A stretch of DNA of 64,000 nt, from contig NC_090291.1 in assembly GCF_037392515.1 (NCBI RefSeq), positions 20,562,001-20,626,000 on the forward strand. Reading direction: 5' to 3'. This DNA is from Haliotis asinina. Its lineage: Eukaryota > Mollusca > Gastropoda > Lepetellida > Haliotidae. Position 1 is the stretch's first letter, and every line of letters begins with the position of its first letter. The notes below the pieces were generated by a model. The model was given only the letters and a program-made list of their open reading frames with translations, was not told the origin of the DNA and did not search any database. Shown here piece after piece: positions 36,799-50,800 of the stretch. The position numbers and the translations under genes were made by a program.

Positions 36799-38774
36799 AT
36801 GTTCAAGAACACATTTCAAAGTGGATTCTTATCCATACTTTATAGTATTGGAAGCAAGCCTCTACAGATATGGGACAAAAAGGTGAGTAAACTGTTAAAT
36901 TTGTGAAACAGTTTTCCATGGATACAGATGGATAGCAACCGGGAAGATAGTCGTTTTCTCGGTTTGTGTGAACACTTGTGACATGACAGCTGTTAATGCA
37001 ACACATATATGGTATCTTCAGACGTTATGTGGGTTTTTATTTTACTTTTCTACATCCCATGTTAAGATATTAGCGCTGATTCGCGACTCGCTCAGTTATG
37101 TACTATGCTGTCGAGAAAAGCCTGTCAGGTCTCTTCTATTTCGGTTATTTTATGATACATGTCGGGTTGCACAGCCATTCTTAATGTGTTACAACCCAGG
37201 CGTTTTACAATTTAGTATGTCTAACCTTAATTATGTTAACACGAAGGCTTTCTTTTCTGGCATCAATATTTTGGTTATTTCATGCTTCGTTTTCATGCTA
37301 TCGTTTCCCCCTAACACAGTCATTCTGTGCCGTTATTTATCAATATTTAATAGTGTAAGTGATTAGTGTTAGCAAAGGAATTAATATGTAGTGATTTTAT
37401 TGGAGTACGAGGACGGTTGCTATGATCTTTTAAAATTGTTTCATTTCAACACACATCAAGTTGTCCGCCATTTTGGATTGCTCACTGACCTATTTCATAT
37501 GTATGCCACACGTGTCTTTGTGTTTCAGGTCCGAAATGGGCATATCAAGCGAATCACAGACAACGACATCCAGTCACTAGTCTTAGAAATTGTTGGGACA
37601 AATGTTAGGTGAGTAGTTTTTTCGAAAAGCGGAAATAATAAATCCTTTGTACCGGTACCACATGGAAGGGGCAGATAACTCTTACGTGCCTGCGTTCTAG
37701 CCCATGAAAGAAACGTAATAAAATATCTGGTGGTGACTGCAAAAATTGTTTCATTAAACAAAAATATACTTTCACAATTTTTATGAAAATATTCAGAAGA
37801 TAGGTAGTCCAAACGTATGCTTAAGATCCCAAACCACAAATTAAATCAATCTGAGCATAACAAATGGTGGGGATATTTTATATTACATAAAGGACATTCT
37901 GTTTTCCTTTTTCAGTACAACATACATTACGTGTCCAGCAGATCCAAAGAAGACCCTTGGGATCAAGCTTCCTTTCTTAGTGATGATCATCAAGAACTTG
38001 AAGAAATATTTTACATTTGAAGTTCAGGTAATCAATCATATGTTTGTTTTTAGTATGTTCTGCCCCCACCCCCCTTGTAATTATAGGAAGCAGTTATACA
38101 ATTAAACAAAAATCACACATTCACATTCACAAATGTAATTGGAATTGTGATGTAAAGTGTATTTCAGTCAAATAAGTCTTCCCTGTTTGTCCTATTCAGG
38201 TATTAGATGACAAGAATGTAAGGAGGCGCTTCAGGGCTAGCAATTACCAAAGCACCACAAGGGTGAAACCCTTTATCTGCACGATGCCCATGAGACTGGA
38301 TGATGGCTGGAACCAGATCCAGTTCAACTTGTCAGATTTCACCAGGAGAGCCTATGGAACAAACTATATCGAAACTCTTAGAGTACAAGTAAGTATTTGA
38401 ATTCAGTATGTATCAGCCATTCCAGCAATTTGAATATGTGATCAGAAATTCAGTACTTGTATCTGGGTGAGAGCCCATTAATTGTAAATGTTTAACATTA
38501 TGATTAGGATATGGACCTTGCCAATATCATGCTTATTTGTGAACAGTGAGAAAATAACAGAATCATGAGTCAGAATTAATTATTGTATTGTTTGAGAATA
38601 GATGTTACCAATGTGTTGAGGTTCGGTTTTACATGGTGTCACTTGTGTTTTCAGATCCATGCCAACTGCCGTATTCGTCGAGTGTACTTCTCTGACAGAC
38701 TGTATTCTGAGGATGAATTACCAGCAGAATTCAAACTTTACCTCCCCGTTCAAAATAACAAAGGCCCGAAATAA
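36799..38774 (+). CDS. CFAP20: CFAP20 (cilia and flagella associated protein 20, BUG22)
   Basis: Complete five-exon gene: 36799-36882, 37529-37608, 37916-38027, 38200-38388 and 38655-38774, encoding 194 residues (human 193). The start [18 protein letters not shown] is identical to the vertebrate protein as I remember it. The following exons ([84 protein letters not shown]) are also almost identical. Only the last few residues (NNKGPK) differ visibly. CFAP20 is an inner-junction protein of doublet microtubules. It also acts at centrioles and affects tubulin modification and cilium shape. Every splice site is GT-AG and phases agree. The start codon is the only reasonable one. Confidence 0.98.
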
Positions 38775-39505
38775 CAAACCTGACCTTGGAAGTAACTCAT
38801 CATTGTAAATATCTATATGTTACTACTCAAACTGATCAAAATGGAACTACAATGTACAAAGGATTCTTGGAGCCAATGCAGATGCCATTGTGCTTGGCTA
38901 ATATACATTTTAAGTTACACATATCTCGGGGAATATTTGTTGAGAGTAAATGTGTCACAGAGGAGTGCATTGTTGAACACAAAACAACTGTAATGAAACA
39001 AAACAGGATAACATTTTTTTCAAAAGGACACTGTCCTATTTAGGCAGTGACAATTGGCATGTTAAATTATTTTGTTGCGCACAACCACAACTCTGAAGAT
39101 TTTGTGAACGCTGAACCTCAGTTCATACTTGGCATGGTGCAGCAAGCAAGATACAGATCCATATTTGTGACAACAGTAGTAATAGAAGCATATTTTTTCA
39201 GTTCAAGTTTGGGGACAGTTAAAACATTTTTGTTTCATCTGTATAAATTTTTCATGGATTTTATATTGTTTACAGTGAAACACAGATTGAGTTGTTGGGA
39301 TATGTTGCAATATGCCAACACAGTAGTCCCTGTTATCAATTTGCTTGAAGTTTCCCAGCTGCTCATTCTGCTTGCTCGTTAAGGATTGATTGTGTACAGA
39401 CTGCCCTCTCCAGTAGGCATGATGTATCTGCATTTGGAGGAAATGTCAATGTTGAATTGTAAATACCACTTCCATAGTAATAAAATGTTCTATTGCCATA
39501 TTTAT
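38775..39505 (+). other. CFAP20 3' UTR
   Basis: Runs from the stop codon to a poly(A) signal AATAAAA at 39479 with a cleavage region about 20 bp later. No other feature is seen in it; the 111-codon frame at 39047 lacks any similarity I recognise. Confidence 0.65.
39479..39484 (+). terminator. Polyadenylation signal AATAAA (CFAP20)
   Basis: Canonical hexamer 705 bp past the CFAP20 stop, followed by TGTTCT and a T-rich stretch. Confidence 0.6.
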
Positions 39506-40032
39506 CAATTCTTATGTCTTTCTGTATATTTCAAAGGACTGTATTATAATATGTTACTATAAAGCCATACACTAATCTGAGTGCTTGGATACACAACATT
39601 ATGCTTAGTCATTTCATACTGTTGTTGGGATATGGAGTAATGTTTTAGAAATATTTACTTTGCTGTTTTAATTGCAAGAAAAGGTGTTGAAAATGGAAAA
39701 AAATGTTCCATGTTTTTGGTGCAGCAGTAGTTGATGTACTATTTTATAATTATGATTAACCTCTTTATTTGATTGGAAAATGTACAGATAAGGGTAGAAT
39801 TAAAGCATGTTGTTCCCTGAAGTTGAAGTAGAGGCATATATATATGTATATGTATGTTATTGTTTTAAGACATGTTTGAGGTGGAATGTCAGATGATGTC
39901 TACTTCCTTTTGGCTTTCAGACCATGGTTTTACTTTCATAACGATAAGTTATAGGTTCTCAAAACTAAAAATTGAATCATGTTCTCTGCAGAGAAAGAAA
40001 TTCTGCTTTCCTGCCGTAATGATGACCCAACC

Positions 40033-40190
40033 CAGGGCCCCGTTTCACAAAGCTCTCCTAAGCCTAAGATCTCGTAACTTTAATTTTCTCGTAGCATCCG
40101 TAGCTCCTATGTTACAGTATAGGAGGTGCAATGGCTACGAGAAAACTTACGAGATCTTAGGCTACGAGAGTTTTGTGAAACGGGGCCCTG
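40033..40190. repeat. Palindromic MITE, CAGGGCCCCGTTTCACAAA ends
   Basis: The two halves are long inverted copies: CAGGGCCCCGTTTCACAAAG on the left and TTTTGTGAAACGGGGCCCTG on the right. Inner arms AGCCTAAGATCTCGTAA and TTACGAGATCTTAGGCT continue the match, with a central hairpin around GTAGCATCCGTAGC. At 158 bp without coding capacity it is a foldback MITE. The 112-codon frame across it is not a gene. A related decayed copy is at about 60808-60912. Confidence 0.9.
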
Positions 40191-41224
40191 GTTGCCTTAT
40201 CCTCAGATAAAAGTGTTTTGTTCAGCAACAAGAAGAACTGCATTCATCAGATGTATCAGTTACGACCACAGAGAAATCTGCACTCCACATCTGTTATCTC
40301 TGTAAATCTAGTAAAATCAGTAGAACGTAGACCAGGAACCCAATGGTCAATAACCCTGCTGTTTAAAGGATCCACCATAATTCAAGTCAGGCATTGTAAC
40401 CATTACAGTAAAGAGAAAAAATCAAACAAAGGTTTTTTGATCCCCCTCCACACACCCCCACCCCTCCCCAAATTGTATGAATATATATATATTAGTCTTC
40501 TAATATGATGGGAACATCACCATTATCCGGTGTTCTAGGTCACTATTCTATAATGATATTTGCTGTCCACCAAGCAATAAACTGTGGTATGCATTGGTTA
40601 TGTTACTGTTAGTTTGGGATGTATTCTCTTCAAGGAGCTGAGCATGAAAATTGAGTGTTCTCTATTCCAATGACCATGCCAGATAATTGCTGTTAAGTCA
40701 GTGTCACGAATGGGGATGTCTCATTGATTAACCCAGAATCACTGTAATTATTTCCTTCCTCGAGAGCTTTGAGTCAGCAGTGGATTCGTGACAGATACAT
40801 GTTAATCACTTTCATGTGTCACTTTTTATCAAAATTTCATGGAAACCACAGTTAATTCACTTGAACCTGTATGGTAAAACAGTTCAACAATGGCATGTTG
40901 CCAACATGTATTCTGGTACCTGACCTTTAACTCACCTGTTCCACCAACGGTAGTCTGTTCTGAAGCAAATATATCCAAGAAAGCCAACGCAAGTCCAGAA
41001 AATGTGGCAAGTCTAGATTTCCACAGCTTCAGAAAATGAAAAAATCACTGGGTTCCATTTCATTATACTTTTTATACTATGGGATGTGTTTTCTGTAAAA
41101 TATGTGCATTTCATAGACTAGTTGTTAGTCTAGGCTAAGACTACCCTGAAGGAAAGCAACACCCCTTTATAATTGTTTATTTGGTAATAGTTTAACGTAA
41201 TAAGTCTCAGTAATGTTACAGCTA

Positions 41225-41465
41225 TTGTGGCTGGATGTAAACAGTCCAGTCTGGACCAGACAAACCAGTGATTAGCAACACCATTAGTCTGTCTCACGTT
41301 TTAATTAAAATGGGTTTGTTTGTTACTGTCAAAATTATATACATTCAGAGACAAAGCTGTCTGCAGCAAGAGCACCCATCTACGCAGGTGGTATACAATG
41401 ACCTGTCAGTCCAAGTTAAGAGCCTGACCACCCGATCCGATAGTCCCTGTTAATTGCTGAAGACC
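41225..41465 (-). repeat. SINE, family 1, minus strand
   Basis: Plus strand reads AGTCTGGACCAGACAAACCA and GTGATTAGCAACACCATT at the left and AGAGCCTGACCACCCGATCC with TGCTGAAGACCAATTTTA at the right. These are complements of the family-1 middle and head. The part between about 41290 and 41380 does not match. Confidence 0.7.
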
Positions 41466-41749
41466 AATTTTAACCCAGTAAAAACATATATCGACAGATA
41501 TTTGCATGTAGCTCGTTATTTTTCCTCATTCCATGTTGCCTTGAGTGGCTTTTTCTAGGCCCTTTTGAAGCACGCGGATTTCACTGACAGTACCTCCAAT
41601 CACTGTGTTATATGTTGGAACCAGACACTATATATTAGAGAATATAAAACGAGCTACGGGAAACAGGAAAGAATCGTTTGGATTAAAACAATTTACACGT
41701 TCACATAATACGTAAGTTCGTGTTAGTTGCGAGTAGCTTGTATTACCAT

Positions 41750-41850
41750 CTATTTTGATCACTCGATTGTCTGGCCCAGACTCATTTATTTACAGACCAC
41801 CGACATATAGTTGGAATATTGCCGACTGCAGCTTTGAACAACAAATTAAC
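41750..41850 (+). repeat. SINE, family 1 (3' part)
   Basis: TTGATCACTCGATTGTCTGG, CAGACTCATTTATTTACAG and CATATAGTTGGAATATTGCC identify the 3' half of family 1. Confidence 0.8.
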
Positions 41851-44800
41851 AAGCCAACTCTTTTGAGAAAGCAGTCTCTGGTGTTTCTTTATTTTGAATC
41901 GAGACATGACGATAGTTATTGTATAGTTGGAACGACGGCACACATTCATGTGTGATGTCATGATACATGAATGACGTCGGCGACCATTGTATTCACAAGA
42001 CGTCACGTTGCTACGGATGTCTTCGTACAATATGCACTGAGGAGTAGCCATTCAGCAAGAGGACAAAAATGTATAATGCTCGTTAAACATTACTGAATAT
42101 AAATGGATTAGGCATTTTTATGAGAGGCATATATAAGAAAATACAACCAGCTAAGAGGAATTACAGATTATCCTCATCTTATTATCTGTCCACGCTTAAT
42201 GGTGGGGGTTGTTGATCCCGAGCCCTGGGCGAGGTACTTACTGCATTCATTCATGAAAGGCATAGGTCTAGATCCTGATTTCGAGTAGACAGTTCACAGG
42301 CCACTTAGTGTAATTGTCAGGCGGACACAAACACACAAACATAATGCCACTGCGAATGGAGAAATAAGTAACAGTTATTAAAAATGTAAAAACAAATGGT
42401 CAGCCCATTTAGGACATGCTACATGTTAACATCTAATCTACTCAAACCGAATTTGTTCACTTGACGTACAGCTCTCCGTGATGTAAGTTCAATCCTGCCG
42501 TCATATAGCTGTAGTCATCGACTGCGGCGCTCAACAACACTCACAAACTCAATTCCAGCTTAAAATATAAGCGAAAGAACTTTTTCCGTAATCATAAGAA
42601 ATTCGTTGTAACAACAGGTTCGATTTGTCCGAAAACACGAATGCGTTAATGAATCATTGTCAGGAGATGACATCAGATGATCGCCTATCCTGACTCTCAC
42701 CGTCGGTGTTTGTCACGTACACATGACAAGGCAAGGCAGCTGTTCACAAAAAGGTAGTATAAACCAAAGTGAGGAATTGTGTCAGATATCATCCCTCTAC
42801 CATATTACAACCTGTGCTTGTTGAGAATTAACCACTCAATGTAACATACGCGCGTCCAGTAACATATTAACGCTCGTTTTCTCATATATGATACAATATC
42901 TGTCTAGGTAGTCAGTTCGATGCATACATGCTTTGACAAGCTCGGGTTGTGTGGGACACCAGCTTAAAGGTTCGCCTTTATCTGTGTCCTTTGTTTACAC
43001 TTAAATGATTGGCTGGACAGTTTTACGACTTCTGGTGTCAAATCTGAGGGGCTGATCTCCACTATCGCTTAACTTAGGCCATAACAACTCCCCTAGCATT
43101 AATCGATGCCTAATGTAGTGGGCGTGGCATCAACTAAACACTTTCCGCCAGGTGTATCCCAGGTAGAACACAATACATGATACTGGGACTTCATAACAAT
43201 TACACATGGTCTTCAGTTGTTATCGTAACACAAACAGTCATACTAATATGGATTGCAGTAATAAGGATTTCTGTATCGATACCCATATGGTGTGCACAGT
43301 TCCCATGGTAACCACCGTTTCGCGTTAGCAACTGGTAGAGTATTCTCTAGTAACGTTTCATTGTGCGTTGAGGGCATAACAAACGTTTCAGACAAGATAA
43401 TTTACATGTTTTACAGAGAAAATGCGATAATTGCTGCATAGGAACGTCACGTTAAGGTTGGACATCTGTCCACTGATGACATTTAGTCGTACCATTGCCT
43501 ACATGCACATATTAGAGGTTAGATATCCGCTCAGTAAAATAAAATCTCCTACAACTGGACATGTTTTGAAAACCATGACATCGTATGATGTCTCCCCAAG
43601 AGAATATTTTTGCATGTTTTAGAACAGCCATTGACAAAACAATATGGTTCTGTTCGAAAGGACACTAAATGCTATATCCACCACCATTTGAAGTTCCATT
43701 CAAATCCTGGAGAGTGCTTCTGACACATCGATAGGTTACATCTTCAGTCATTTTGCCTTTCGTCATCCAAAAATATGTAGATGCACTTGGGCCATATCGG
43801 AGCAAATTAGTGTTAAATTTCAATCTCCCACTGACCCGAATGAAACAATTCGCACACAACGTGTTTTCTCACGTGGAGTGATGTTTGTTTATCTTGACAA
43901 CGGAAGCTGATGTGCTATACACAATTGGGAGGCTGTTTGCATCACGTAACACCAGCAGATAATGCGTTCATAAAAACACAAAGAGAGTATAGATTATCCA
44001 AGACAGGAGGCGTGTCCCAGCTTGATAGACCGTGGATGAAAGCCTGGTGTATTAATTGATGGCCCGCCTGCATCGACATGAGGGCATATTGATTATACGA
44101 GTTTCAACTGAGACGTTTAGACAACACACACTACAGCTTGAGTGAGCACATTATGCCTGTCTACCCCAAGTTTAGTAAATCTCCGAGTGGGAGAAAATCA
44201 CCGTTAAATGGAAAGTTAAATACTGCGAAATGTTCAAAAAGAGATGTTGTAATGAATATACATTAAAACCGAATTTTTAAAAACATTTTCTTCACTATAG
44301 TTACCACTACCAGCATTTATACTAAAATTATACTACAAAAGACAATGGAAAATTGCCTTTTTTCGAGAAATCCATTTTTGGATTTCCATCTTGTAAAGGA
44401 AGTTATATGAAGACCAGTGCAGACATCCCCACGCATACACTTGAGGATAATAAGTGGACCGGTTTATATCCAAGCAGGAAACGTATCGCAGACGGCCATC
44501 AGCAGACTGGATTGCAACACGTGATGAAAGATTCCACTGGCACGCTGGACGAAACTCTCCCCTTCAGTTCATGTTTATGACATTGATACTGAGAGGATGA
44601 AATTTGGCAGGATCAAAATTTAAAGCTACTCCGGGCGTTCACTTGGCGTAACCAGGGAAGCTACATCAACGCCCAGCGGCGGTCCTTGTCAACGAATGCT
44701 CGAGTAGAGTCTTATCAACAAATCAAGAAATTTTTTTGTTCACTGTAGAGTGATTCCATCTTTGAATTGATTCCAAAAGGATTTGTGACGCAAACGGAAA

Positions 44801-44893
44801 CCCTGCACTGAGAATTAGTGAAAAGGCGTTTGTTATATTTTATTCGTTTGTTGTCAATTACTGGTCACGTTACATTTGCTGCGGAACTGTAAT

Positions 44894-47800
44894 ATGGCCG
44901 CGCCCATGAAACAGGAAACAATAGCAGCAGACGATTTGAAATCGGGAATTTTACAAAAACTAGAGGGCAACTGTTTCTTCCAAGATGTATCGGATCATCT
45001 TAAGTGCCTTGATGTTTCATATGATATAGATAAGGAAAATTCAAAAGCTGCAAGGTAGGTAATAATTGACCGAAACAGTTGACTGATCAAACAGCCCCGC
45101 CCACCCTTACTTCAGTTTGTTTACAATTTTACCATATTGACCTGCCAGATACTGCCAGGCATCATATTCACAGCTATTTGTCGATAACATGGGAAATGTA
45201 AATTACTTCCCCATTGCATATGATGTGAAATCACTTTCAGGGATGAAACGAACTGCATATGTTGATCGTTTTGGGACAATATGGTGTGGACTGTTCAAAC
45301 TGTTTATCAATATGACTGACAACTCATTCAGCTATGTCTTCAAAGTGAACTGTCCCCAGCTTATATTGGTCCAAGTAAACGCATTCAGGGCAATAAACAT
45401 ATACCCAGAATAAGAAGGCTTTTTGATCTTGATTTTGAATTCAGATGATTAGACATTGGAAGGACATAAAACATGGAATAGCTGTGATGTTATCCTACCT
45501 CATGCGATGTAGGGTCATGTCTTAAGTGTCAGACCCAAATAGATGGAAGAACAAGAAGATGTGAAACATTAATTTCATTAACATTAAAGTTTCTTTATCA
45601 TTTGTAACAGTATATCATGGCATTGTGTTGCTCCTGCTTCAGATAGTTGTTCATGGACAGTTTCCTGTCATCAAACCACGAAGTTGTATTGCAAAGAATA
45701 TTAAATGCATTGAGTTCTTGAAACTGTATTAATAGCTCTTGTCTTAGAGGTGTAGGATCATGTGTGACAAGTTTGGTTTGCAGTTATATGTACTTGTTTT
45801 TGGAAAGCTAATACTAAATTGTGATTCTACTGCACAGTAAGCTGCACTTCTTAGCTATGTCTGGAGGTAGAAGAAGTTTGTGGAAAAATGACAGTATTAT
45901 ATCTACAAACAAGTGTTCCTGACCAGGGTTGAACTCCTTTGATGTGTTTTCATTTCAGCTGGTTAGACTGGGCGGTACGTATTCCATATCTTAAGGTTAT
46001 CAAGTCTTCAGTGCCTGTGGGTATTCTACCTAATGCATACCAAGGACATCTGATTGATGTCAAAGTGTTTGCAAGACATGGACCAGATGATGAAATCTAT
46101 GACAATAACAAGTCTATACGAGAAAAGGTAAATATATCACATATATGACAGAAATATAAAGTTTGAAATGGTTTCGCTGGTTTTCTACAGTAAATGTCAT
46201 TCATGTCACAAAGCTAAGTATGATCCAAACATAACATATGGTTCTTTTACTGATGGTTGTCAAGATGATAAAACATTCCTCACCAGGGTTCAAAATAACT
46301 TCTTTGAGTGGTATTTAGAAGCTGGGAAAACTGACAAACTTTATGGATAACAACATCTTTATTACAAAAAGAGTGATGTTTTGATACAGATTCTTGTACT
46401 GTTGTCAAGCAGGAATGTAACATACAGTGGTGATAAAGTATATATTTTGAGTGTAACAAAGAAAACAAGATAACAAGGTAATGAACACAATACAATGGGC
46501 ATTGAGGTGATGAAGCGAGCAGGTGGACAATGGAGGAAGGCATAGAACAATCTTGACACAAATGGCAGACGAAATAGCAATAAAGAACAATATGGTGATC
46601 AATAGGCCAATCACCCATGACTATGTTTAGATGAAGTTTTAATCGATTGCATGCAACAGGTGGGTAGGGTACACCAAATGTTATATGTAAAAAAAAAATC
46701 TTTAATTCTTGGAATGACATGAGGGCCTGTGATAGATGCCAGAGATGTGCAAATGAAAAGGGATCACATTCTCGTAATAAAGAAGTTGTGATCATTACAG
46801 ACTAGCTTCTTGTAGGTCGAAAATTTAATCTTGGATTTGACTGATTTTATGATCAGGTATTTGTGGGCAACCAGACAAAAGTCAAATTTAAACTGTTTTA
46901 TTCAAAAAAAACCTCATAGATGTTATGTTGTAATTTTCAGTTATATGTTTTTTGAGGAGTGTGGAAAATTGTGCTGTAACACTTATGTGAGGTACTGCTG
47001 TAATTCCATGAAATACTGTTATATGCCTTTTAGCTGAAAAAATTATCTCTTTTACATAATTGATAGTCAGAAACATTTGTTTTAGTATTAATCAATATTA
47101 ATTGTTAATTATGAGTCATAAGTTCTTTATGTTTATTCTTTATGATCTTGTAAACACATGTAATATTATTCTTTCATACCCTTGTATGGAATGGCCCAAA
47201 TATATATGCATGCATTTTAGTTGTTAATATTTTTGTATGCTGTTGTGGTGAGATTCCAGTGAACTGTCTGTGAGTCTGTCTCTGTTCATTAACGAATAGT
47301 GCCCTCAGGCCAAGATGGAGCTGTTTCCAGGTCTCTGGATTGTCTTGATGTTTCAGACTAGTGTAGAGTACTATATCTGAACAGACACCGTATCATATGG
47401 TCTCTGGTTTAAACATTATTTATGGCCCCTTACAACATAAGAAACATGTAGCATGCAAAGTACACAATATAGTGGCATTGTTTAGAGACAGACTGGAGTA
47501 GACAATCTGCACAGTTGGGAACCACCCATTCCCATTAGTCACCTCTTACAACAAGCATGGGTTACTGAAGAGAATGAAATCTAACTTTCAAGGGTCTTTA
47601 AAGAGGCAAGTCTAGATAAGGACACCAGTCTAGTTGAAGGATATTTATGTTTTTTTAAAATTATCATTTAAAGTATTAATTATTACCTTAAGACTTGTGC
47701 AAATCAAGTTGGATGGTAGAATTATTTTTATATTCAACAGTATAATTCCAAACCATAAACTGCCATGCACACAGGTCAAATACTGTTATTTGATAACTAG

Positions 47801-50800
47801 ACTTTGCAAGTTACATTTATGAACAAATCTGTCTCCTTAAAAATAATTTTTTGATTGCCTCGAACTATTTGAAATTATATGAAAGCAAACCCATCAAGGA
47901 AAAGGGTAATAAGGCCAGATTAACTATGTTTCATGTTTTACGGATTTTTCTCCTCCAAAACCCTAAAGGCAGGAGGAAATCTTTTTTTACACCACCAGTC
48001 AAAGTAATATTGGGTGATATGTATCTAAATGCTATGGTATTTTTCTTTTGAATTTATTAAGTTTTAAAAAAATGTTTTTTTATTAGTTTACATATTTTAT
48101 TTTTTGAGTGAGGAAACTTAATTTTCATTTTTTTTTATTCTTTAAAAGTTATGAACAATGGATCCGTATAATAAGAAATCAAACTGACCAGGCCCAATAA
48201 TGATTTAAGATTTTGCCTGTTGTTGGGTATTTTAATTAAGAGTGGTGATTAGTTGTAGGGGTCAAGAGGTGCTTCAGTGTAATGAACTGCCAAGTGTGGG
48301 AGAGCTGAGGTGAGAAGGTCACTGGACCTGGCCTGACACAGAGGAGGTGGGCTGTCTTGTAGAGGATGTTTCAACAACATCAAGTTAATTGGCTAAATGT
48401 TGCCCCTGAAGAAATGCAGAACTGCAGAAATGAGCACAAGTGCCCCTTGTTAACACATTTCGCCGACTGATCAAGTGAATTTTCCAGTGTAGAAAACCCA
48501 TACAGAAACTATACACTACAAGAGCTAATTTGTGGTGGAGTTTGACAGTTGTTGTTGAGATTCCAGGTAGTGTCAGGCCGGCATTTGGGTTAATGTGCCC
48601 ATTTTAATACCTGCTGGCAGGTCAGCCTCACAAAACTCTCTGTTTGTGCCAAATTGAAATTGGTTTATTATGTAGTTTCTCTTTCAGAGTTAGGCTCTGA
48701 TAGGCAAGCAGGTGGTAGTAGGGAGTGTTTTGTTATATTATTTGTTAATAATTTTCAATATGTGTTCACACATTGACTGAATAGAACTTGAAGTTTCACT
48801 GAAACCCACATGATACCAGATACCATGTGATCTATTTTGCAGTCTCTGATCATATGATCCCCATATGTTAGCAAAAACAATGTGTGGTTGGGGGGTAGCC
48901 AAGTGGTTAAAGTGTTGCTCGTCATGACGAAGACCCAGGTTTGATTCCTCAAATGGGCACAATTTGTGAAGCCTGTTTTGGGTTTCCCCCAGCCATGATA
49001 TTGCTGGAATATTGATAAAAGCAGCATAAAAATATGCTCACTCACTCAGATAATGTTTTTGTTCCACTATGCTGCCTGCATGTGTGAAATATTTTAGGTG
49101 TCAACCTTGCACAGCACGCTTTACTTTGAATTTAAAGTCATGTTAACTGAAACTCGGAGCACACACGTTTTGTGAAAATGAATTTTTAATCATATATTTT
49201 CGTTTGAATTCCAAAGAAATATATCTGTTTAGGATAGAATTTCAGATGTTCTTTGAATTTTAAGATTTTTAAATTATGTTACTGGACACCAATTGCAAAC
49301 CCGGGGGACAGCAGTGATGCAGTGATCTTGCCCTGTATGTAGGCAGTGGCCACTTGGAAGAATTTAGTTTCTAATAAAATCATTAGGATTTTACATAATG
49401 GGTAATTTCTTTCAAAGAATTATTATTTTTATTTGTGAACTTCGAATTATGTTCTATACAGGTACTATGATTTATTTACCTTGGGGTACATTATCTGACC
49501 AAAGACTGCCAATATTATCAAATCCTGAATCTGCATCACTATTATTTTTCATTCTGTATTGTTTGCGTTCCATCAGTATATTATCTAGGTTTAACTTTAC
49601 ACACTTTCTGAAAGATGTGTTTAAGTTGAAATCAAGATAAATTCAGACACTGTGACATGTTAATTTCTGGAAGGCATCGACGATGACTGATAACAGGCCA
49701 TTTAAGCCAAAACCTATGGATTAAAAGAGATGATCATTGATTAAGTCAGAACCAGTTTCCCAATTTACATCGAACAAAGATCTATTTAGATTGCCAGATC
49801 TAGCAAAACCTGACATTTTGAATTGCCAGAATGTTCCAAATGTTTCCTATTTAGACCAAACATCATCCATCACTGGAGAAGCAATAGGTCTATGGTAACT
49901 GCAGTTTGATGCAAATTTCAGGTCTATCACAGACACACTTATCTTGCTGATTCAGTGCTCATGTTTGTTCCATAATCCTTTTGCTGAACATTTAACATGT
50001 GGACATTCTTAAACTTTGACCATTTCTTCACAGAAAGCACTTAACCAGGGACGAAAAGGTTAGCACAAGTGATCCCATGTGGGATTTTCCTTATATTTGT
50101 GCAGTAAGTGTGTGAGTGAAAATTATTCACACTTGTTCAGAAATTTAACAGCAATGTCAAAGTGATCTTCTATGTTCTAATCAATTTAAGTGCCAGAACT
50201 GGCTGAAACTAGAGGCAACTATCAAGTTCACTCTGTTAATGTTATCAGCAACCTTTCCATTTCTGTTGTTGGGGAATCCCAAAATGTATTCTTTGTTTTG
50301 CTTTTATGCAAGTCTAAGGGTGTGTAAAAGATGGGGAAGTATGTGCACATCTAATGATTGACAATATAATCAGTTTCGGTTTTCATCCTCTAAGCTTGAC
50401 AACACATTGTTACAGTTTTAAAAGTTGTCAAACTCATGTTTTCACATGACAAACACATGTTAAACGTCCGTGTTACACAATTTTTGTTGCACACTGGTGT
50501 TTTTTGAGAGGGTATCTGCTTTAATGATGCATATTTCTTGGACATTAAACTATAATTAAGCTTATTTTAACCCAAATAATTGTTTTTAAACCCCATGTAT
50601 GTCCTTATGTGTTTAGCAAACATTTGGGGAAGTGTTTAATATGAATATCAGCGGTTTCATGATATCATGATTTATCAATCTTATCATTGGTTTCAGATAG
50701 CTAATGAATTTTTTAAAGCTATTTTCAAGTGAGATACAGCAGTGTATCCATCAGTCATGATATGCATTGCTAAAGATTTTTCATCACTGGCATTTGCTGT

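Larger units (their letters stand above)
39506..44893. other. Intergenic region between CFAP20 and the RNA ligase-like gene
   Basis: No coding exon was recognised in 5.4 kb. It contains the palindromic MITE, two stretches of SINE family 1 and AT-rich unique-looking DNA. Short frames (43431, 43665, 44353) show no domain. Confidence 0.6.

Noticed and set aside
40000-40210. Part of a 112-codon open frame over the MITE
   Set aside because: Open only because of the palindromic repeat; no similarity to a protein.
45189-45413. 74-codon frame after the first ligase exon
   Set aside because: Lies between two exons that join in phase, has no matching splice sites and no recognised domain.
48886-48960. 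tRNA gene
   Set aside because: A- and B-box-like sequences are present but no cloverleaf closes and the sequence continues into a SINE body and CTCA tail.
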